Counted from the first letter of the stretch, positions 36,237 through 45,249 are shown. The stretch is DNA of 64,000 nt from Micromonospora sp. U21 (GCF_018070045.1 NZ_JAGPYK010000015.1:106873-170872); one strand, 5' to 3'. The notes: generated by a model from the letters alone, not told the origin. Made by a program: numbers and translations.

Positions 36237-38024
36237 TCACTCCCGTCCCGGAACGGCCCGGCCGAGCAGGCCGAGGAACGAATCGTTCAGCAGCGCGGCG
36301 TCGGCCGCGCGGATCGGATGGTGACCGAGCAGCAGCGCCTGCCCGTACAGCGCCTCGACGGCGAGCCCGACCAGTTCCGGGTCGGCCAGCATGGTGACCC
36401 GGCGGACCAGCGGGTTGCGGTGGTTGAGCACCAGCTGTGGGCGGTCCGGCGGGGCGGTGGCGGCGAGCGCGTCGAGCACGCCGCCCCACAGCTCGTCGGC
36501 CCGGTCCCGGCTGGCCGCGAGCTGGTCGTTGAACGCCGCCGACCGGCTGACCAGGTAGAGCGCGGGCAGCGAGACGGGGTCGTACGCCCGGATGACCACC
36601 TCGCAGCCGGAGCGCTCGACGGCCCGCTGCGCCGCCGTGAGGAACGGTCGCAGCGCCAACTCCACCTGCGGGTCGAGCGCGTCGAACCGGGTGGTGAGGT
36701 CGCTCGGCTCCAGCCGCTCGATCAGCACCGAGCGGTCCACCACCGGCAGCCGCTCGATCAGCTCGGTGTCGTACGTGTAGCCGGCGTTGACCACCGCCAG
36801 GTCCTGCGCGGCGGCCACCGCGGCGAGCTGACGGAACTCGTCGAGGCTCGCCGCGTAACGGACCACGCCGTAGCGCTCCCGGAACTCGGCGAGGGTGAGC
36901 GTGCCGACGTTGGTGTCCATCGGCCACCACCGGTCGACCAGCCGGAGCATCTCGTCGTCGTGCAGCGCCAACGCCTTCACGCCGAGGTGGTGCACCTGGA
37001 GGAACTCGGCCAGCCGGTGCGGGTCGTGCCGGGCCAGCCGGACCAGCCAGCCGCGTACCTGGTCGCCGAGCGCCTCCCGGGTCGCGGTCAGCAGGGTGTC
37101 CTCGTAGAGGGCCTCCCGGCTGGCGGTCGGGCGCAGCTCGGTCGCGTCCACCACGCAGTGCGCGAAGAACGCCCAGTCCGGCAGCAGCCCGTCGGCGTGC
37201 TCGGTGAGCAGCATCCGCTTGAGGTAGACCCGGTGCCCGGCCCGGGCCGCCGGGTTCACCGGGGTGGGCAGGATGAAGGCGACACCGGTCACCCCGGCCT
37301 CCGGCACGGTCAGTGGCACCACGTCGAACGGGTCGACGCCGAGCATCTCCCGGGCGTACCGGATCAGCGCCGCCCGGTCGACCGGCGCTCCCGCCGTCGT
37401 CGGCCAGGGTGGTTCGCCGGTGGTGGTGACCACGTCGCCGACCCGGACGGTGACCGGCAGCAGGGAACCGAACAGCCGGGCCAGGTCGGTGACGGTCGGG
37501 GTGCTGAACCACTGGTCGGCGTCGCGGCGGGGCACCAGCGTGACCGTGGTGCCCGGCTCGGAGCGGGCGGCCTCCGGCGGCGCCACCGTCACCGCGTAGC
37601 GGCCGTCGGCGTACCCGGTCCAGCGGACCGTGGGGTGGTCCCCGTGTCGGGTGAGCACCTGGATCTCGTCGGCCACCAGGAAGCAGGAGAGCAGGCCGAT
37701 GCCGAACTGGCCGAGGAACTCGTGCCGGGAGAAACCCAGCTCGTCGCGCTTGGAGCTGCGGCCGATGGTGGCCAGCAGCTCGTGCACCTGCGCCTCGGTG
37801 AGGCCGATGCCGGTGTCGTGCACCCGCAGCGTGCCGTCGCCGGTGCTGTCCGGCGGCTCGATGCGGACCAGCGCGGGAGCGTCCGGCTCACTCGCACGCC
37901 GCGCGGTGATCGCGTCCACCGAGTTCTGGAGCAACTCGCGGACGTAGACCCGCGGGCTGCCGTAGAGGTGATGACTGAGCAGGTCGACCACGCCACGGAG
38001 GTCAACCTGGAAGGTGTGGTCCAC
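36237..38024 (-). CDS. HSP90 family (HtpG-like) chaperone
   Basis: 595 residues, GTG 38024 with GGGGAG upstream. GHKL ATP pocket: ELLQNSVDA (Glu30, Asn34, Asp37), DTGIGL (Asp70), GQFGIGLLSCFLVAD. Middle domain with a SREAL segment like the SRE of HtpG. The C-terminal domain is short and lacks any MEEVD-like tail. It is shorter and more divergent than canonical HtpG (~630 residues). It heads a two-gene operon with the repeat protein, sharing a GTGA/ATG junction at 36234-36240. Confidence 0.88.
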   Translation of the reverse strand: MDHTFQVDLRGVVDLLSHHLYGSPRVYVRELLQNSVDAITARRASEPDAPALVRIEPPDSTGDGTLRVHDTGIGLTEAQVHELLATIGRSSKRDELGFSRHEFLGQFGIGLLSCFLVADEIQVLTRHGDHPTVRWTGYADGRYAVTVAPPEAARSEPGTTVTLVPRRDADQWFSTPTVTDLARLFGSLLPVTVRVGDVVTTTGEPPWPTTAGAPVDRAALIRYAREMLGVDPFDVVPLTVPEAGVTGVAFILPTPVNPAARAGHRVYLKRMLLTEHADGLLPDWAFFAHCVVDATELRPTASREALYEDTLLTATREALGDQVRGWLVRLARHDPHRLAEFLQVHHLGVKALALHDDEMLRLVDRWWPMDTNVGTLTLAEFRERYGVVRYAASLDEFRQLAAVAAAQDLAVVNAGYTYDTELIERLPVVDRSVLIERLEPSDLTTRFDALDPQVELALRPFLTAAQRAVERSGCEVVIRAYDPVSLPALYLVSRSAAFNDQLAASRDRADELWGGVLDALAATAPPDRPQLVLNHRNPLVRRVTMLADPELVGLAVEALYGQALLLGHHPIRAADAALLNDSFLGLLGRAVPGRE

Positions 38025-38143
38025 GCCTGAGTTCTCCCCGGTCCGATGCCGGCGCCCACCGTACCGATGATCACCGACGCGTGCGTCCCCCTTTCGCCCG
38101 GTGGCTTGACCCTCGACCCGGTCGAACCCGCACGGTCACCGCC

Positions 38144-39337
38144 ATGACCTCCTCCGCTCTCGGCCGGGACTTCCGGCTGCTCTGGTCCGCCGCCGTCTCC
38201 TCCCGGCTGGGGGACGCGCTGCGTACCCCGGCCCTGGCGCTGCTGGCCGCGACGCTGACCCACGACCCCCGGGTCATCGCGGCGGTCACCGTGGTCGCTC
38301 AGCTGCCGCCGCTGCTCCTCGGCCTGCTCGGCGGCGTGTACGCGGACCGCTGGGACCGCCGGCGGACGATGGCCCTGGTGGACGGGGTACGCGCCGTCGT
38401 GGTGGCGGCGCTGGCCGTGGCGGTCGCCTTCGACCGGGCCGGCGTCCCGGCGCTGCTGGTGGCCGCGTTCCTCCTCGCCGCGCTGGGCACCCTCTTCGAC
38501 GCGGCCTCGTTCGCGCTGCTGCCCGCGCTGGTGCCGCCGGCCGCGCTAACCCGGGCGAACGGCCGGCTCCAGGCCGGTACGGCGGTGGCCGGCGGCTTCC
38601 TCGGCGCGCCCGCCGCCGGCATTCTCTTCGCCGCCGCTCCCGCCCTTCCGTTCACCGTCGACGCCGTCACCTTCGCCGTGGCCGCCCTGCTCGTCCTGGC
38701 CCTCACTCCGACACCCGCTCCGCACGCGGTGACCGGAGCTCGGCGGGGGTCGGTGTGGGGCGAGATCGTCGAGGGGGTGCGGTGGCTGCGCGGGCACCGG
38801 ACACTGTGGCGGGTCACTCTGCTCACCGCCGCGAGCAACCTGGCGATCAGCGGCGTGCTGGCGGTGCTGGTGCTCTACGCCCTGGACGTGTTGCGGGTGC
38901 CACCGGCCGGGTACGGGCTGTTCGCCGCGGGTGCGATCCTCGGCGGCGTGGCCGGGGCGCTCGGGGCGGGTCGGCTCGCCGCCCGACTCGGCACGGTGCC
39001 CGCGCTCGGCGCGGTTCTCGCCGTGCAGACCGTCGCGCTGACCGGGTTCGCGCTGGCCCGGCATCCGGTGCCCGGCGGGATCGCGCTGGCCGTCTTCGCC
39101 GCCGGCACCGTGGTGTGGAACAGCCTGTGGGCGTCGTACGGGCAGCGGCACGTGCCGAGCGGACTGCTCGGTCGGGTGGGTGCCGCCCAGCGGATGGTCG
39201 GGCTGCTCACCGCACCGGTGGGCGCGGCGCTCGCCGGGCTGGTCGCCTCGGCGTACGGAACCGTGCCGGTGGCGGGTGCGGCGGCCGGGACGTTCGCACT
39301 GGTCACCCTGGCGGCGTGGCGGACACTGCGGGCCTAG
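38144..39337 (+). CDS. MFS transporter
   Basis: 397 residues from ATG 38144 (MTSSALGRDFRLLW); an upstream in-frame ATG at 38081 adds a basic stretch unlike the family. About 10-12 hydrophobic segments and the cytoplasmic loop YADRWDRRRTM between helices 2 and 3. Related to small actinobacterial exporters of the enterobactin-exporter (EntS-like) type. Its stop overlaps the stop of the convergent monooxygenase by four bases. Likely efflux; the substrate is unknown. Confidence 0.87.
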   Translation: MTSSALGRDFRLLWSAAVSSRLGDALRTPALALLAATLTHDPRVIAAVTVVAQLPPLLLGLLGGVYADRWDRRRTMALVDGVRAVVVAALAVAVAFDRAGVPALLVAAFLLAALGTLFDAASFALLPALVPPAALTRANGRLQAGTAVAGGFLGAPAAGILFAAAPALPFTVDAVTFAVAALLVLALTPTPAPHAVTGARRGSVWGEIVEGVRWLRGHRTLWRVTLLTAASNLAISGVLAVLVLYALDVLRVPPAGYGLFAAGAILGGVAGALGAGRLAARLGTVPALGAVLAVQTVALTGFALARHPVPGGIALAVFAAGTVVWNSLWASYGQRHVPSGLLGRVGAAQRMVGLLTAPVGAALAGLVASAYGTVPVAGAAAGTFALVTLAAWRTLRA

Positions 39338-40491
39338 CCCGGCGTTCGTTCCCGGTGGGACAGCCCGGACAGGCGCAGCGCGATCTGGCGCCGGGCCGGC
39401 GGTAGGGCACCGAGCAGCCGGAGCAGCACGTCCCGGACCGGCCGGCGGGCCGGGGAGAGGGTGGCCAGCCGGGTCAGCCCGGCGGCGAACCTCAGCACGT
39501 CCTCGGCCATCGGGCGCTGCCGGGCGGTGTACTCGTCGAGCAGCGTCTCCGGGCCGCCGCCGAGCACATCGGCCAGTGCGGTGCCGAGCGCCACCGCGTC
39601 GCAGATGCCGAGGTTCATGCCCTGCCCGCCGGCGGGGCTGTGCACGTGCCCGGCGTCGCCGGCCAGCAGCACCGGGCCGGCCCGGAAGGTGTCGGCGATC
39701 CGGTGGTGCACCCGGAACCGGGATCCCCAGAGCACCTCCGTCACCCGGTCGGGTCGCCGGGCCGGGCCGCGCTCGTCGAGCAGCGCCTGGAGGTACGCCG
39801 CGTCCGGCTCGGCCGGTGCCGCCGGCACGGCGGCGACCAGCCGGACCACCCCGTCCGGGAGCGGCGCCCAGATCAGCGGCCCGGAGCGGGCGAGGAAGAG
39901 CGCCGCCTCGTCGCGGGGCAGGGTGCTGCGCACCCGGGCGTCGGCCAGCACGAACGACTCCTCGTCGCTGGGGCCGGTGAAGCCGATGCCGGCCAACTGC
40001 CGGACCGTGCTGTGCAGACCGTCCGCGCCGACCACGAACCGGGCACGCACCCCGGCGCCGTCGACCTGCGCGACCACCCCGTCCGCGGTCCGGCTCAGAC
40101 CGGTCAGCCGGCACGGCCGCCGCACCTGGACGCCGACGTCGGCCAGGCGTTCGGTGAGCACGGCCTCGGTGACCGACTGGGAGACCATCAGCGCGTAGGG
40201 AAAGCGGGACGGCAACTGGTGGAACGGGACCGACAGCAGCACCCGGTCCCGATCCCGGACGGTGAAGCGCGGCGCCCGCACCCCTTGGGCGACCAGCGGC
40301 GCCGCGGCGCCGATCCGGTCCAGCACCTCCAGGGTGTACGCGTGCACGACGGCCGCGCGGGAGGTCACCGGCGGGCTGCCGAGCTGGTCCACCACGGCCA
40401 CCTCGACTCCTCGGCGAGCCAGTGTCAGCGCGGTGGCGAGGCCGGTTGGGCCGGCGCCCACCACCAGGACGTCGGTATGTGTGGGCAGCAT
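39334..40491 (-). CDS. FAD-dependent aromatic-hydroxylase-type monooxygenase
   Basis: 385 residues, ATG 40491 with GGGAGGTGGCC upstream. Group A flavoprotein hydroxylase: GAGPTGLATALTLARRG, the middle DG motif VVGADGLHSTVR, and GDAGHVHSPAGGQGMNLGICDA. Shorter than many (~500), lacking the C-terminal thioredoxin-like domain. It probably oxidises an aromatic or polyketide-like compound. Divergent from a TetR gene with strong palindromic operators between, so it is probably induced by its substrate. Confidence 0.9.
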   Translation of the reverse strand: MLPTHTDVLVVGAGPTGLATALTLARRGVEVAVVDQLGSPPVTSRAAVVHAYTLEVLDRIGAAAPLVAQGVRAPRFTVRDRDRVLLSVPFHQLPSRFPYALMVSQSVTEAVLTERLADVGVQVRRPCRLTGLSRTADGVVAQVDGAGVRARFVVGADGLHSTVRQLAGIGFTGPSDEESFVLADARVRSTLPRDEAALFLARSGPLIWAPLPDGVVRLVAAVPAAPAEPDAAYLQALLDERGPARRPDRVTEVLWGSRFRVHHRIADTFRAGPVLLAGDAGHVHSPAGGQGMNLGICDAVALGTALADVLGGGPETLLDEYTARQRPMAEDVLRFAAGLTRLATLSPARRPVRDVLLRLLGALPPARRQIALRLSGLSHRERTPG

Positions 40492-40510
40492 GGCCACCTC
40501 CCGAACGACG

Positions 40511-40584
40511 TTGCCAACACTTGTTGGCAAACACTTGTTGGCAACGCTAGGTCGCCGCTCATTGTGTGTCAACAGGTGTTGGCA
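40511..40584. promoter_or_regulatory. TetR operator array
   Basis: Perfect palindrome TGCCAACACTTGTTGGCA at 40512-40529, an overlapping imperfect copy at 40526-40543 (ending ACACTTGTTGGCA) and a third copy TGTCAACAGGTGTTGGCA at 40567-40584. They fill the 106-base divergent gap between monooxygenase and TetR. Confidence 0.85.
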
Positions 40585-40597
40585 TACGGTCGTTGAC

Positions 40598-41179
40598 ATG
40601 ACAGCGCCCGCCCACCCGACCCGACCCCGCCGCTCGGACGTCACCCGGGCCGCGATCCTGCGAGCCGCTCGCGAACGGTTCGCGGCGGACGGGTACGAGC
40701 GCGCCACGATCCGGGCCATCGCCGCCGACGCCCGGATCGACCCGTCGATGGTGATGCGCTACTACGGCAGCAAGGAGGGGCTCTTCGCAGCTGCGGCCGA
40801 GTTCGACCTCCGGCTCCCCGACCTGACCGACGTGCCACCCGGGCGGTTCGGTGCGGTGCTGGTACGGCACTTCCTCGCCCGGTGGGACGGCGACGAGACG
40901 CTCGTGGCACTGCTCCGGGCCGCCAGCACCAATCCGGGCGCGGCGGAGCGAATGCGCGGCATCTTCGCCGACCAGCTCACCGCGGCCGTGGCGACGTTCG
41001 GGACCGACCCGGCCACCACCGCTCGGCGTGCCGGCCTCGTGGCCAGTCAGATCCTCGGCCTCGCCTTCACCCGCTACATCGTCCGCCTGCCGCCGATGGT
41101 GGAGCTGGATCCGGAAGAAATGGTTTCCTGGGTCGCACCAACCCTTCAGCGCTACCTGACCGGGCAGCCGGACAGCTGA
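40598..41179 (+). CDS. TetR family transcriptional regulator
   Basis: 193 residues from ATG 40598. HTH region AILRAARERFAADGYERATI and DARIDPSMVMRYYGSKEGLF, followed by a tetracyclin repressor-like C-terminal domain (family TetR_C_17-like by feel). It very likely binds the three palindromes immediately upstream, repressing itself and the monooxygenase. Confidence 0.92.
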   Translation: MTAPAHPTRPRRSDVTRAAILRAARERFAADGYERATIRAIAADARIDPSMVMRYYGSKEGLFAAAAEFDLRLPDLTDVPPGRFGAVLVRHFLARWDGDETLVALLRAASTNPGAAERMRGIFADQLTAAVATFGTDPATTARRAGLVASQILGLAFTRYIVRLPPMVELDPEEMVSWVAPTLQRYLTGQPDS

Positions 41180-41247
41180 CCCAACCTTTTCCCCCTCCCC
41201 GTGCGTCTGCCAGGTGAGGCCGAACGCGACGGCCGGGAGGTGGGCGG

Positions 41248-41805
41248 ATGGGACCGGCGGCAAGCGACGGACGCGACGGCTACCTCGCCTTCGTGGAGAG
41301 CCACCAGCACCGCCTGCTGCGCGCGGCCTACCTGATCTGTGGCAACCGGCACCAGGCCGAGGACCTGCTCCAGGACGCGCTGCTCAAACTGGCGCTGCGC
41401 TGGACAACGGTCCGCGACGGCGATCCCGCGGCGTACGTGCGGGCCATCCTCTACCGGGACACGGTGTCGTGGTGGCGCCGCCGGCGGCGGGAACGGCTCA
41501 GCGCCGAGCCGCCGGAGCAGGTGGCCCCGGACCGTGACGGCACGCTCCGGCTCACGCTGCACGACGCGCTCGGCCTGCTCCCGCCCCGGCAGCGGGCCGT
41601 GCTGGTGCTGCGCTACTACGAGGACCTGACCGAGGTGGCCACCGCCGAGGCGCTCGGGGTGACCGTCGGCACCGTGAAGAGCCAGTGCCACGCGGGGCTG
41701 CGCCGCCTTCGCGAGGTGGCCCCGGACCTCGCCCGGGACTCCCGGCCGACCCAGGACCCGGCGGCGCGCGGCGACCTGGCCACCGGCCTGGAGGTGAACC
41801 CGTGA
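41248..41805 (+). CDS. SigE-family ECF-type RNA polymerase sigma factor
   Basis: 185 residues from ATG 41248 (GGGAGGTGGGCGG upstream). Sigma-70 region 2 (LLRAAYLICGNRHQAEDLLQDALLKL) and region 4 (LPPRQRAVLVLRYYEDLTEVATAEALGVTVGTVKSQ) are clear; region 3 is absent as in ECF sigma factors. It matches the actinobacterial SigE (SigE_fam) group. The stop overlaps the next gene (GTGA), whose membrane protein likely controls its activity. Confidence 0.93.
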   Translation: MGPAASDGRDGYLAFVESHQHRLLRAAYLICGNRHQAEDLLQDALLKLALRWTTVRDGDPAAYVRAILYRDTVSWWRRRRRERLSAEPPEQVAPDRDGTLRLTLHDALGLLPPRQRAVLVLRYYEDLTEVATAEALGVTVGTVKSQCHAGLRRLREVAPDLARDSRPTQDPAARGDLATGLEVNP

Positions 41806-43016
41806 ACGAGCAGGAGCTGCGCCGGCTGCTGACGGTCAGCGTCGAGGACGTCCGCCCCAGCCACCCGGCGGTGGCCGGCTGGGAGCGGGCACGGCGTACC
41901 CGGCGTACCCGACGGGCGGTCGGCGCGGTCGCCCTGGCCGTGGCACTGATCGGCGGCGGCACGGTGGCCGCCCTGCGACCACCCGCCGAGCGGCCGCCGG
42001 ACCTTTCGGTGGCACCGGACCTTCCGGTGGCGCCGGAGCGTTCGGTGGCACCGACCGTCGAGCCCAGCCATGCCCCGCCGGTGGTGCGGGCGCCCGCCGA
42101 GCTGACCTTTCCGCCCGACCCGCTGGCCCGGCTCGTTGACCCGGCGACCGTGCCACTCTCCGCGCGACCAGTCCAGCGGGCGTTGGCCCTGTTCCAGCCA
42201 GTGGATCAGGAGCACCGCGCGAACGGCCCGATCCGGGTCCTCGGCGACGACGGCGTGGTGCGCAGCCTCGACGTCGTGACCCCGGCGCCCACCCGGGACG
42301 AGGGCGGCAACGAAGCGCTCCCCGTGAAGCCGGGAGTGCTGTCACCCGACGGTCGATCGGCCGCGTTCGCCCAGACCGACGAACTGATCATGGTCGACCT
42401 CACCAGGGCGACCGTGCGCCGGATCCCCCTTCAGGGCTACCTGGAGCTGGTGGTCTGGGCGAGCGACCGGGTGCTGGTCGGCGGCGACGACCGGACGTAC
42501 GCGGTGGACCGGGTGACCGGCGCGGCGAGTGAGGTCGACGTTTCGGCCTGGGACCTGGTCGCACCCGATCCGGCGGCCGGCCGCGAGGCGGCGCTCGTCG
42601 AGGTGGGCGGCGAGCGGGGCGGCCTGATGCTGCGCAGCCGCACCCGCGAGGGCACGATTCGCTCCGAACAGCGGATCACCGGCTCGGCGCTGCCCTCGCC
42701 CTACCAGGTCAACGAGTTCTACGGCCGGGGTTGGTTGCACGGCGAGCGGCTGGCCCGGGCGGCGTGGATCACCAGCGGCGAGATCGACGGGGCCGAGGGG
42801 GTGGCCGTGCTGGACGCCCGCACCGGCGCCGTGGCCCACGTGCTCGACCTGGGTCGGGACCGGTGGAAGGGCTGCTGCGAGGTGCTGGGCTGGGACAACG
42901 AGGGCGCCGTGCTGCTCCGCCTGCAACCGGCCGGCGTGGCGCGCTGGCACCCGGAGACCGGCGAGATCACCGGCGTGGTCCGCGAACTGCCCGGCGTGGT
43001 GGCGCTGGCCGGTTGA
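41802..43016 (+). CDS. Membrane-anchored beta-propeller-like protein, putative sigma regulator
   Basis: 404 residues from GTG 41802. A short cytoplasmic N terminus (MNEQELRRLLTVSVEDV, ~35 residues) could bind the sigma factor. One helix (AVGAVALAVALIGGGTVAAL) follows, then a repeated VAP-rich spacer and an extracytoplasmic domain with WD-like strands (SPDGRSAAFAQTDELIMVDL, VLDARTGAVAHVLDLG). The pairing with a SigE-family sigma and the topology suggest an anti-sigma or sensor; no zinc-binding ASD motif is present. Confidence 0.8.
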   Translation: MNEQELRRLLTVSVEDVRPSHPAVAGWERARRTRRTRRAVGAVALAVALIGGGTVAALRPPAERPPDLSVAPDLPVAPERSVAPTVEPSHAPPVVRAPAELTFPPDPLARLVDPATVPLSARPVQRALALFQPVDQEHRANGPIRVLGDDGVVRSLDVVTPAPTRDEGGNEALPVKPGVLSPDGRSAAFAQTDELIMVDLTRATVRRIPLQGYLELVVWASDRVLVGGDDRTYAVDRVTGAASEVDVSAWDLVAPDPAAGREAALVEVGGERGGLMLRSRTREGTIRSEQRITGSALPSPYQVNEFYGRGWLHGERLARAAWITSGEIDGAEGVAVLDARTGAVAHVLDLGRDRWKGCCEVLGWDNEGAVLLRLQPAGVARWHPETGEITGVVRELPGVVALAG

Positions 43017-43018
43017 GC

Positions 43019-43057
43019 ACCGTCCCCGCGAGACCACAACGGCCGCGCGGGGACGGT
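43019..43057. terminator. Bidirectional terminator
   Basis: Perfect 12-base-pair stem (ACCGTCCCCGCG with its complement) and a 15-base loop between the converging propeller-protein and rhodanese genes. Confidence 0.75.
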
Positions 43058-43065
43058 TGGGCTGC

Positions 43066-43968
43066 TCAGGCGGCGAGGCCGCCCGGCTGGTCGCCCTTCA
43101 CGACAGGGGCCCGGACCAGGTTGCCCCACTCGGTCCAGGAGCCGTCGTAGTTGCGCACCTGCGGGTAGCCCAACAGGTGCCGCAGCACGAACCAGGTGTG
43201 ACTGGACCGCTCACCGATCCGGCAGTACGCGATCACGTCGTCGTCCGGGCTGAGCCCGAGCTGGTCGGCGTAGATCGCGCGAAGCTCGTCGGAAGACTTG
43301 AACGTGCCGTCCTCGTTGGCCGCGGACTTCCACGGCTTGTTCACCGCACCCGGGATGTGCCCGCCACGCAGCGCACCCTCCTGCGGGTAGTCCGGCATGT
43401 GCAGCATCTCGCCGGTGTACTCGCCCGGGGACCGGACGTCGACCAGCGGCCGACCCGAGGCGATGTGCGCCATCACCTGCTCGCGGAACGCCCGGAGCGG
43501 CGTGTCGTCACGCAGCGGCACCGGGTAGTCGGCGCGCGGACGGGACGGCTTGTCCCGGGTCACCTCACGCCCCTCGGCGATCCACTTCTGCCGGCCACCG
43601 TCGAGCAGCCGCACGTCGGCGTGCCCGAAGAGCGAGAAGACCCAGAGGGCGTACGCGGCCCACCAGTTGAAGTTGTCGCCGTAGAAGACCACCGTGTCGC
43701 CTCGGCCGATGCCCTTGGCGGCGCACATCTCAGCGAAGCTCTTCGCGTCGAGGTAGTCCCGGGTCACCTGGTCGTTCAGCTCCAGGTGCCAGTCGATCTT
43801 GATGGCGCCGGGGATGTGACCGGACTCGTAGAGCAGTACGTCCTCGTCGGACTCGACCACGACGAGGCCCTCGTCGCCCAGGTGCTCGGCCAGCCAGTCG
43901 GTGGTGACGAGCCGCTGCGGGTCCGCGTACGACTGGAGGCGGGGATCAGGATCGTTCGGCACAGACAT
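43066..43968 (-). CDS. Two-domain rhodanese sulfurtransferase (SseA/CysA-like)
   Basis: 300 residues from ATG 43968 (MSVPNDPDP). Two tandem rhodanese domains (about 15-135 and 155-295). The C-terminal one has the catalytic loop AYCRIGERSS with Cys249; the N-terminal one has FYGDNFN with no Cys, so it is inactive, as usual. Transfers sulfane sulfur from thiosulfate or 3-mercaptopyruvate to a thiol or cyanide. In many actinobacteria sseA sits beside sufE; here sufE is ~5 kb away. Confidence 0.92.
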   Translation of the reverse strand: MSVPNDPDPRLQSYADPQRLVTTDWLAEHLGDEGLVVVESDEDVLLYESGHIPGAIKIDWHLELNDQVTRDYLDAKSFAEMCAAKGIGRGDTVVFYGDNFNWWAAYALWVFSLFGHADVRLLDGGRQKWIAEGREVTRDKPSRPRADYPVPLRDDTPLRAFREQVMAHIASGRPLVDVRSPGEYTGEMLHMPDYPQEGALRGGHIPGAVNKPWKSAANEDGTFKSSDELRAIYADQLGLSPDDDVIAYCRIGERSSHTWFVLRHLLGYPQVRNYDGSWTEWGNLVRAPVVKGDQPGGLAA

Positions 43969-44032
43969 GATCCCCAAGGTACGCCGCAACCCTGCCTGGC
44001 GACCGGCCATCGGGTGCGACGCCGCGCACTGG

Positions 44033-44479
44033 TCAGGCGCGGCGGTGGGCGATCCGACCGGCGACCACGGTCACCAGGCAGGCACCGTCGGCGTCGAGGA
44101 CCGCCAGATCGGCGCGCCCGCCCCGAAGCAGGGTCGGCGGTACGGCGGCCGGCAGCACCAGCAGGTCACTCCTGTCGACGGCGGCCCGCAGCGCCGGGTC
44201 GGCGAGATTCTCCGCCAGCACCGCCGTCACCCCGCGCCGCAGCAGCGCGTACACCCGCTCGCGCGGGGTCGGCGCGGCCGGCAGCGGCTCGTCGCTCAGC
44301 AGCCCCGGCCCCAGCGTGCCGGGCCAGCGGCGGACCCGGACCCCGGCATACGTCCCGCTCAGCTCGGCCCGTGGGCCGACGGCCTCGATCCGGTCGCCGC
44401 TCACCACCACGGCGTGCTCCGGCACCGGCTCGCCCTCGGGGGTGAGCCGCAGCAGCGGTGCGGTGTGCAGGGTCAGCAT
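44033..44479 (-). CDS. Amidohydrolase composite-domain protein without catalytic barrel
   Basis: 148 residues. The N-terminal half resembles the start of amidohydrolases (VVVSGDRIEAVGP); the C-terminal half resembles their end (GRADLAVLDADGACLVTVVAGRIAHRRA). The TIM barrel is absent: where PGFIDxHxH should be, the sequence reads PGTLGPGLLSDEP, so metal-binding His are missing. It matches the imidazolonepropionase-like composite domain known as a stand-alone family. It starts two bases after the SGNH hydrolase stop, hence the same operon. Possibly a scaffold or a relic. Confidence 0.7.
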   Translation of the reverse strand: MLTLHTAPLLRLTPEGEPVPEHAVVVSGDRIEAVGPRAELSGTYAGVRVRRWPGTLGPGLLSDEPLPAAPTPRERVYALLRRGVTAVLAENLADPALRAAVDRSDLLVLPAAVPPTLLRGGRADLAVLDADGACLVTVVAGRIAHRRA

Positions 44480-44481
44480 GG

Positions 44482-45249
44482 TCAGTCGGTGACCGGGCTC
44501 AGTGAGGGGCGCTTCGCGGTGACCGTGTCGCCGGACGAGCGGCCGGTGAGCCGGCGCTTGATCCATGGGGCGAGGTGCCGGCCGGCCCAGCGCAGATCGT
44601 CTCCCCGGGAGGCCAGCCACGGCTTCGGCAGCGGTCGCTCCGGAACGAGCAGCCACTCCTCGTCGCAGCCGACGCCGAGCGCGTTGAGCACCTGCCCGGC
44701 CACCCGCCGGTGCCCGGCCGGGTTCAGGTGCAGCCGGTCGGTGCTCCAGAGCATCGGGTTGAGGAAGGTGTCGTCGGCGTAGAGGTCGACCAGGATGGTG
44801 CCGTGCCGCTCCGCGGTCTCGCCGACCGCCTGGTTGAGCAGCTCCACCCGGGGGGCGACGAGACGCTGGCCGGGCAGCCGGGCCATCACGTCGGCGAACC
44901 GGAAGAGCAGCACGTCCGCGCCGCCCGAGCGCAACTGCCGCACCACGTTGTCGAAGCGGGCGACCATCGTGTCCGGATCGAAGGTGCGGCGCAGCACGTC
45001 GTTGCCGCCGGCCGCGAAGCTGATCAGGTCGGGCTTCATCGCCACCGCCGCGGGCACCTGCTCGGCGACCACACTGGGAAAGAGCCGGCCCCGGATGGCC
45101 AGGTTGGCATAGCGGAAGTCGGGGCCCACGTCGGCGGCGAGCCGGGTCGCCACCAGATCCGCCCAACCGCGGTAGGTGCCGTCCGGGTAGGCGTCGTCCA
45201 TACCCTCGGTGAAGCTGTCCCCGACCGCGACAAAACTGCGCCAGCGCAC
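44482..45249 (-). CDS. SGNH/GDSL hydrolase family protein
   Basis: 255 residues from GTG 45249 with GGGAGG five bases upstream. SGNH blocks: VAVGDSFTEG (nucleophile Ser), ANLAIRG (Gly), SFAAGGND (Asn) and DRLHLNPAGHR (Asp/His). No signal peptide, so a cytoplasmic esterase or lipase is likely. The upstream part of the open frame is non-coding. Confidence 0.9.
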   Translation of the reverse strand: MRWRSFVAVGDSFTEGMDDAYPDGTYRGWADLVATRLAADVGPDFRYANLAIRGRLFPSVVAEQVPAAVAMKPDLISFAAGGNDVLRRTFDPDTMVARFDNVVRQLRSGGADVLLFRFADVMARLPGQRLVAPRVELLNQAVGETAERHGTILVDLYADDTFLNPMLWSTDRLHLNPAGHRRVAGQVLNALGVGCDEEWLLVPERPLPKPWLASRGDDLRWAGRHLAPWIKRRLTGRSSGDTVTAKRPSLSPVTD

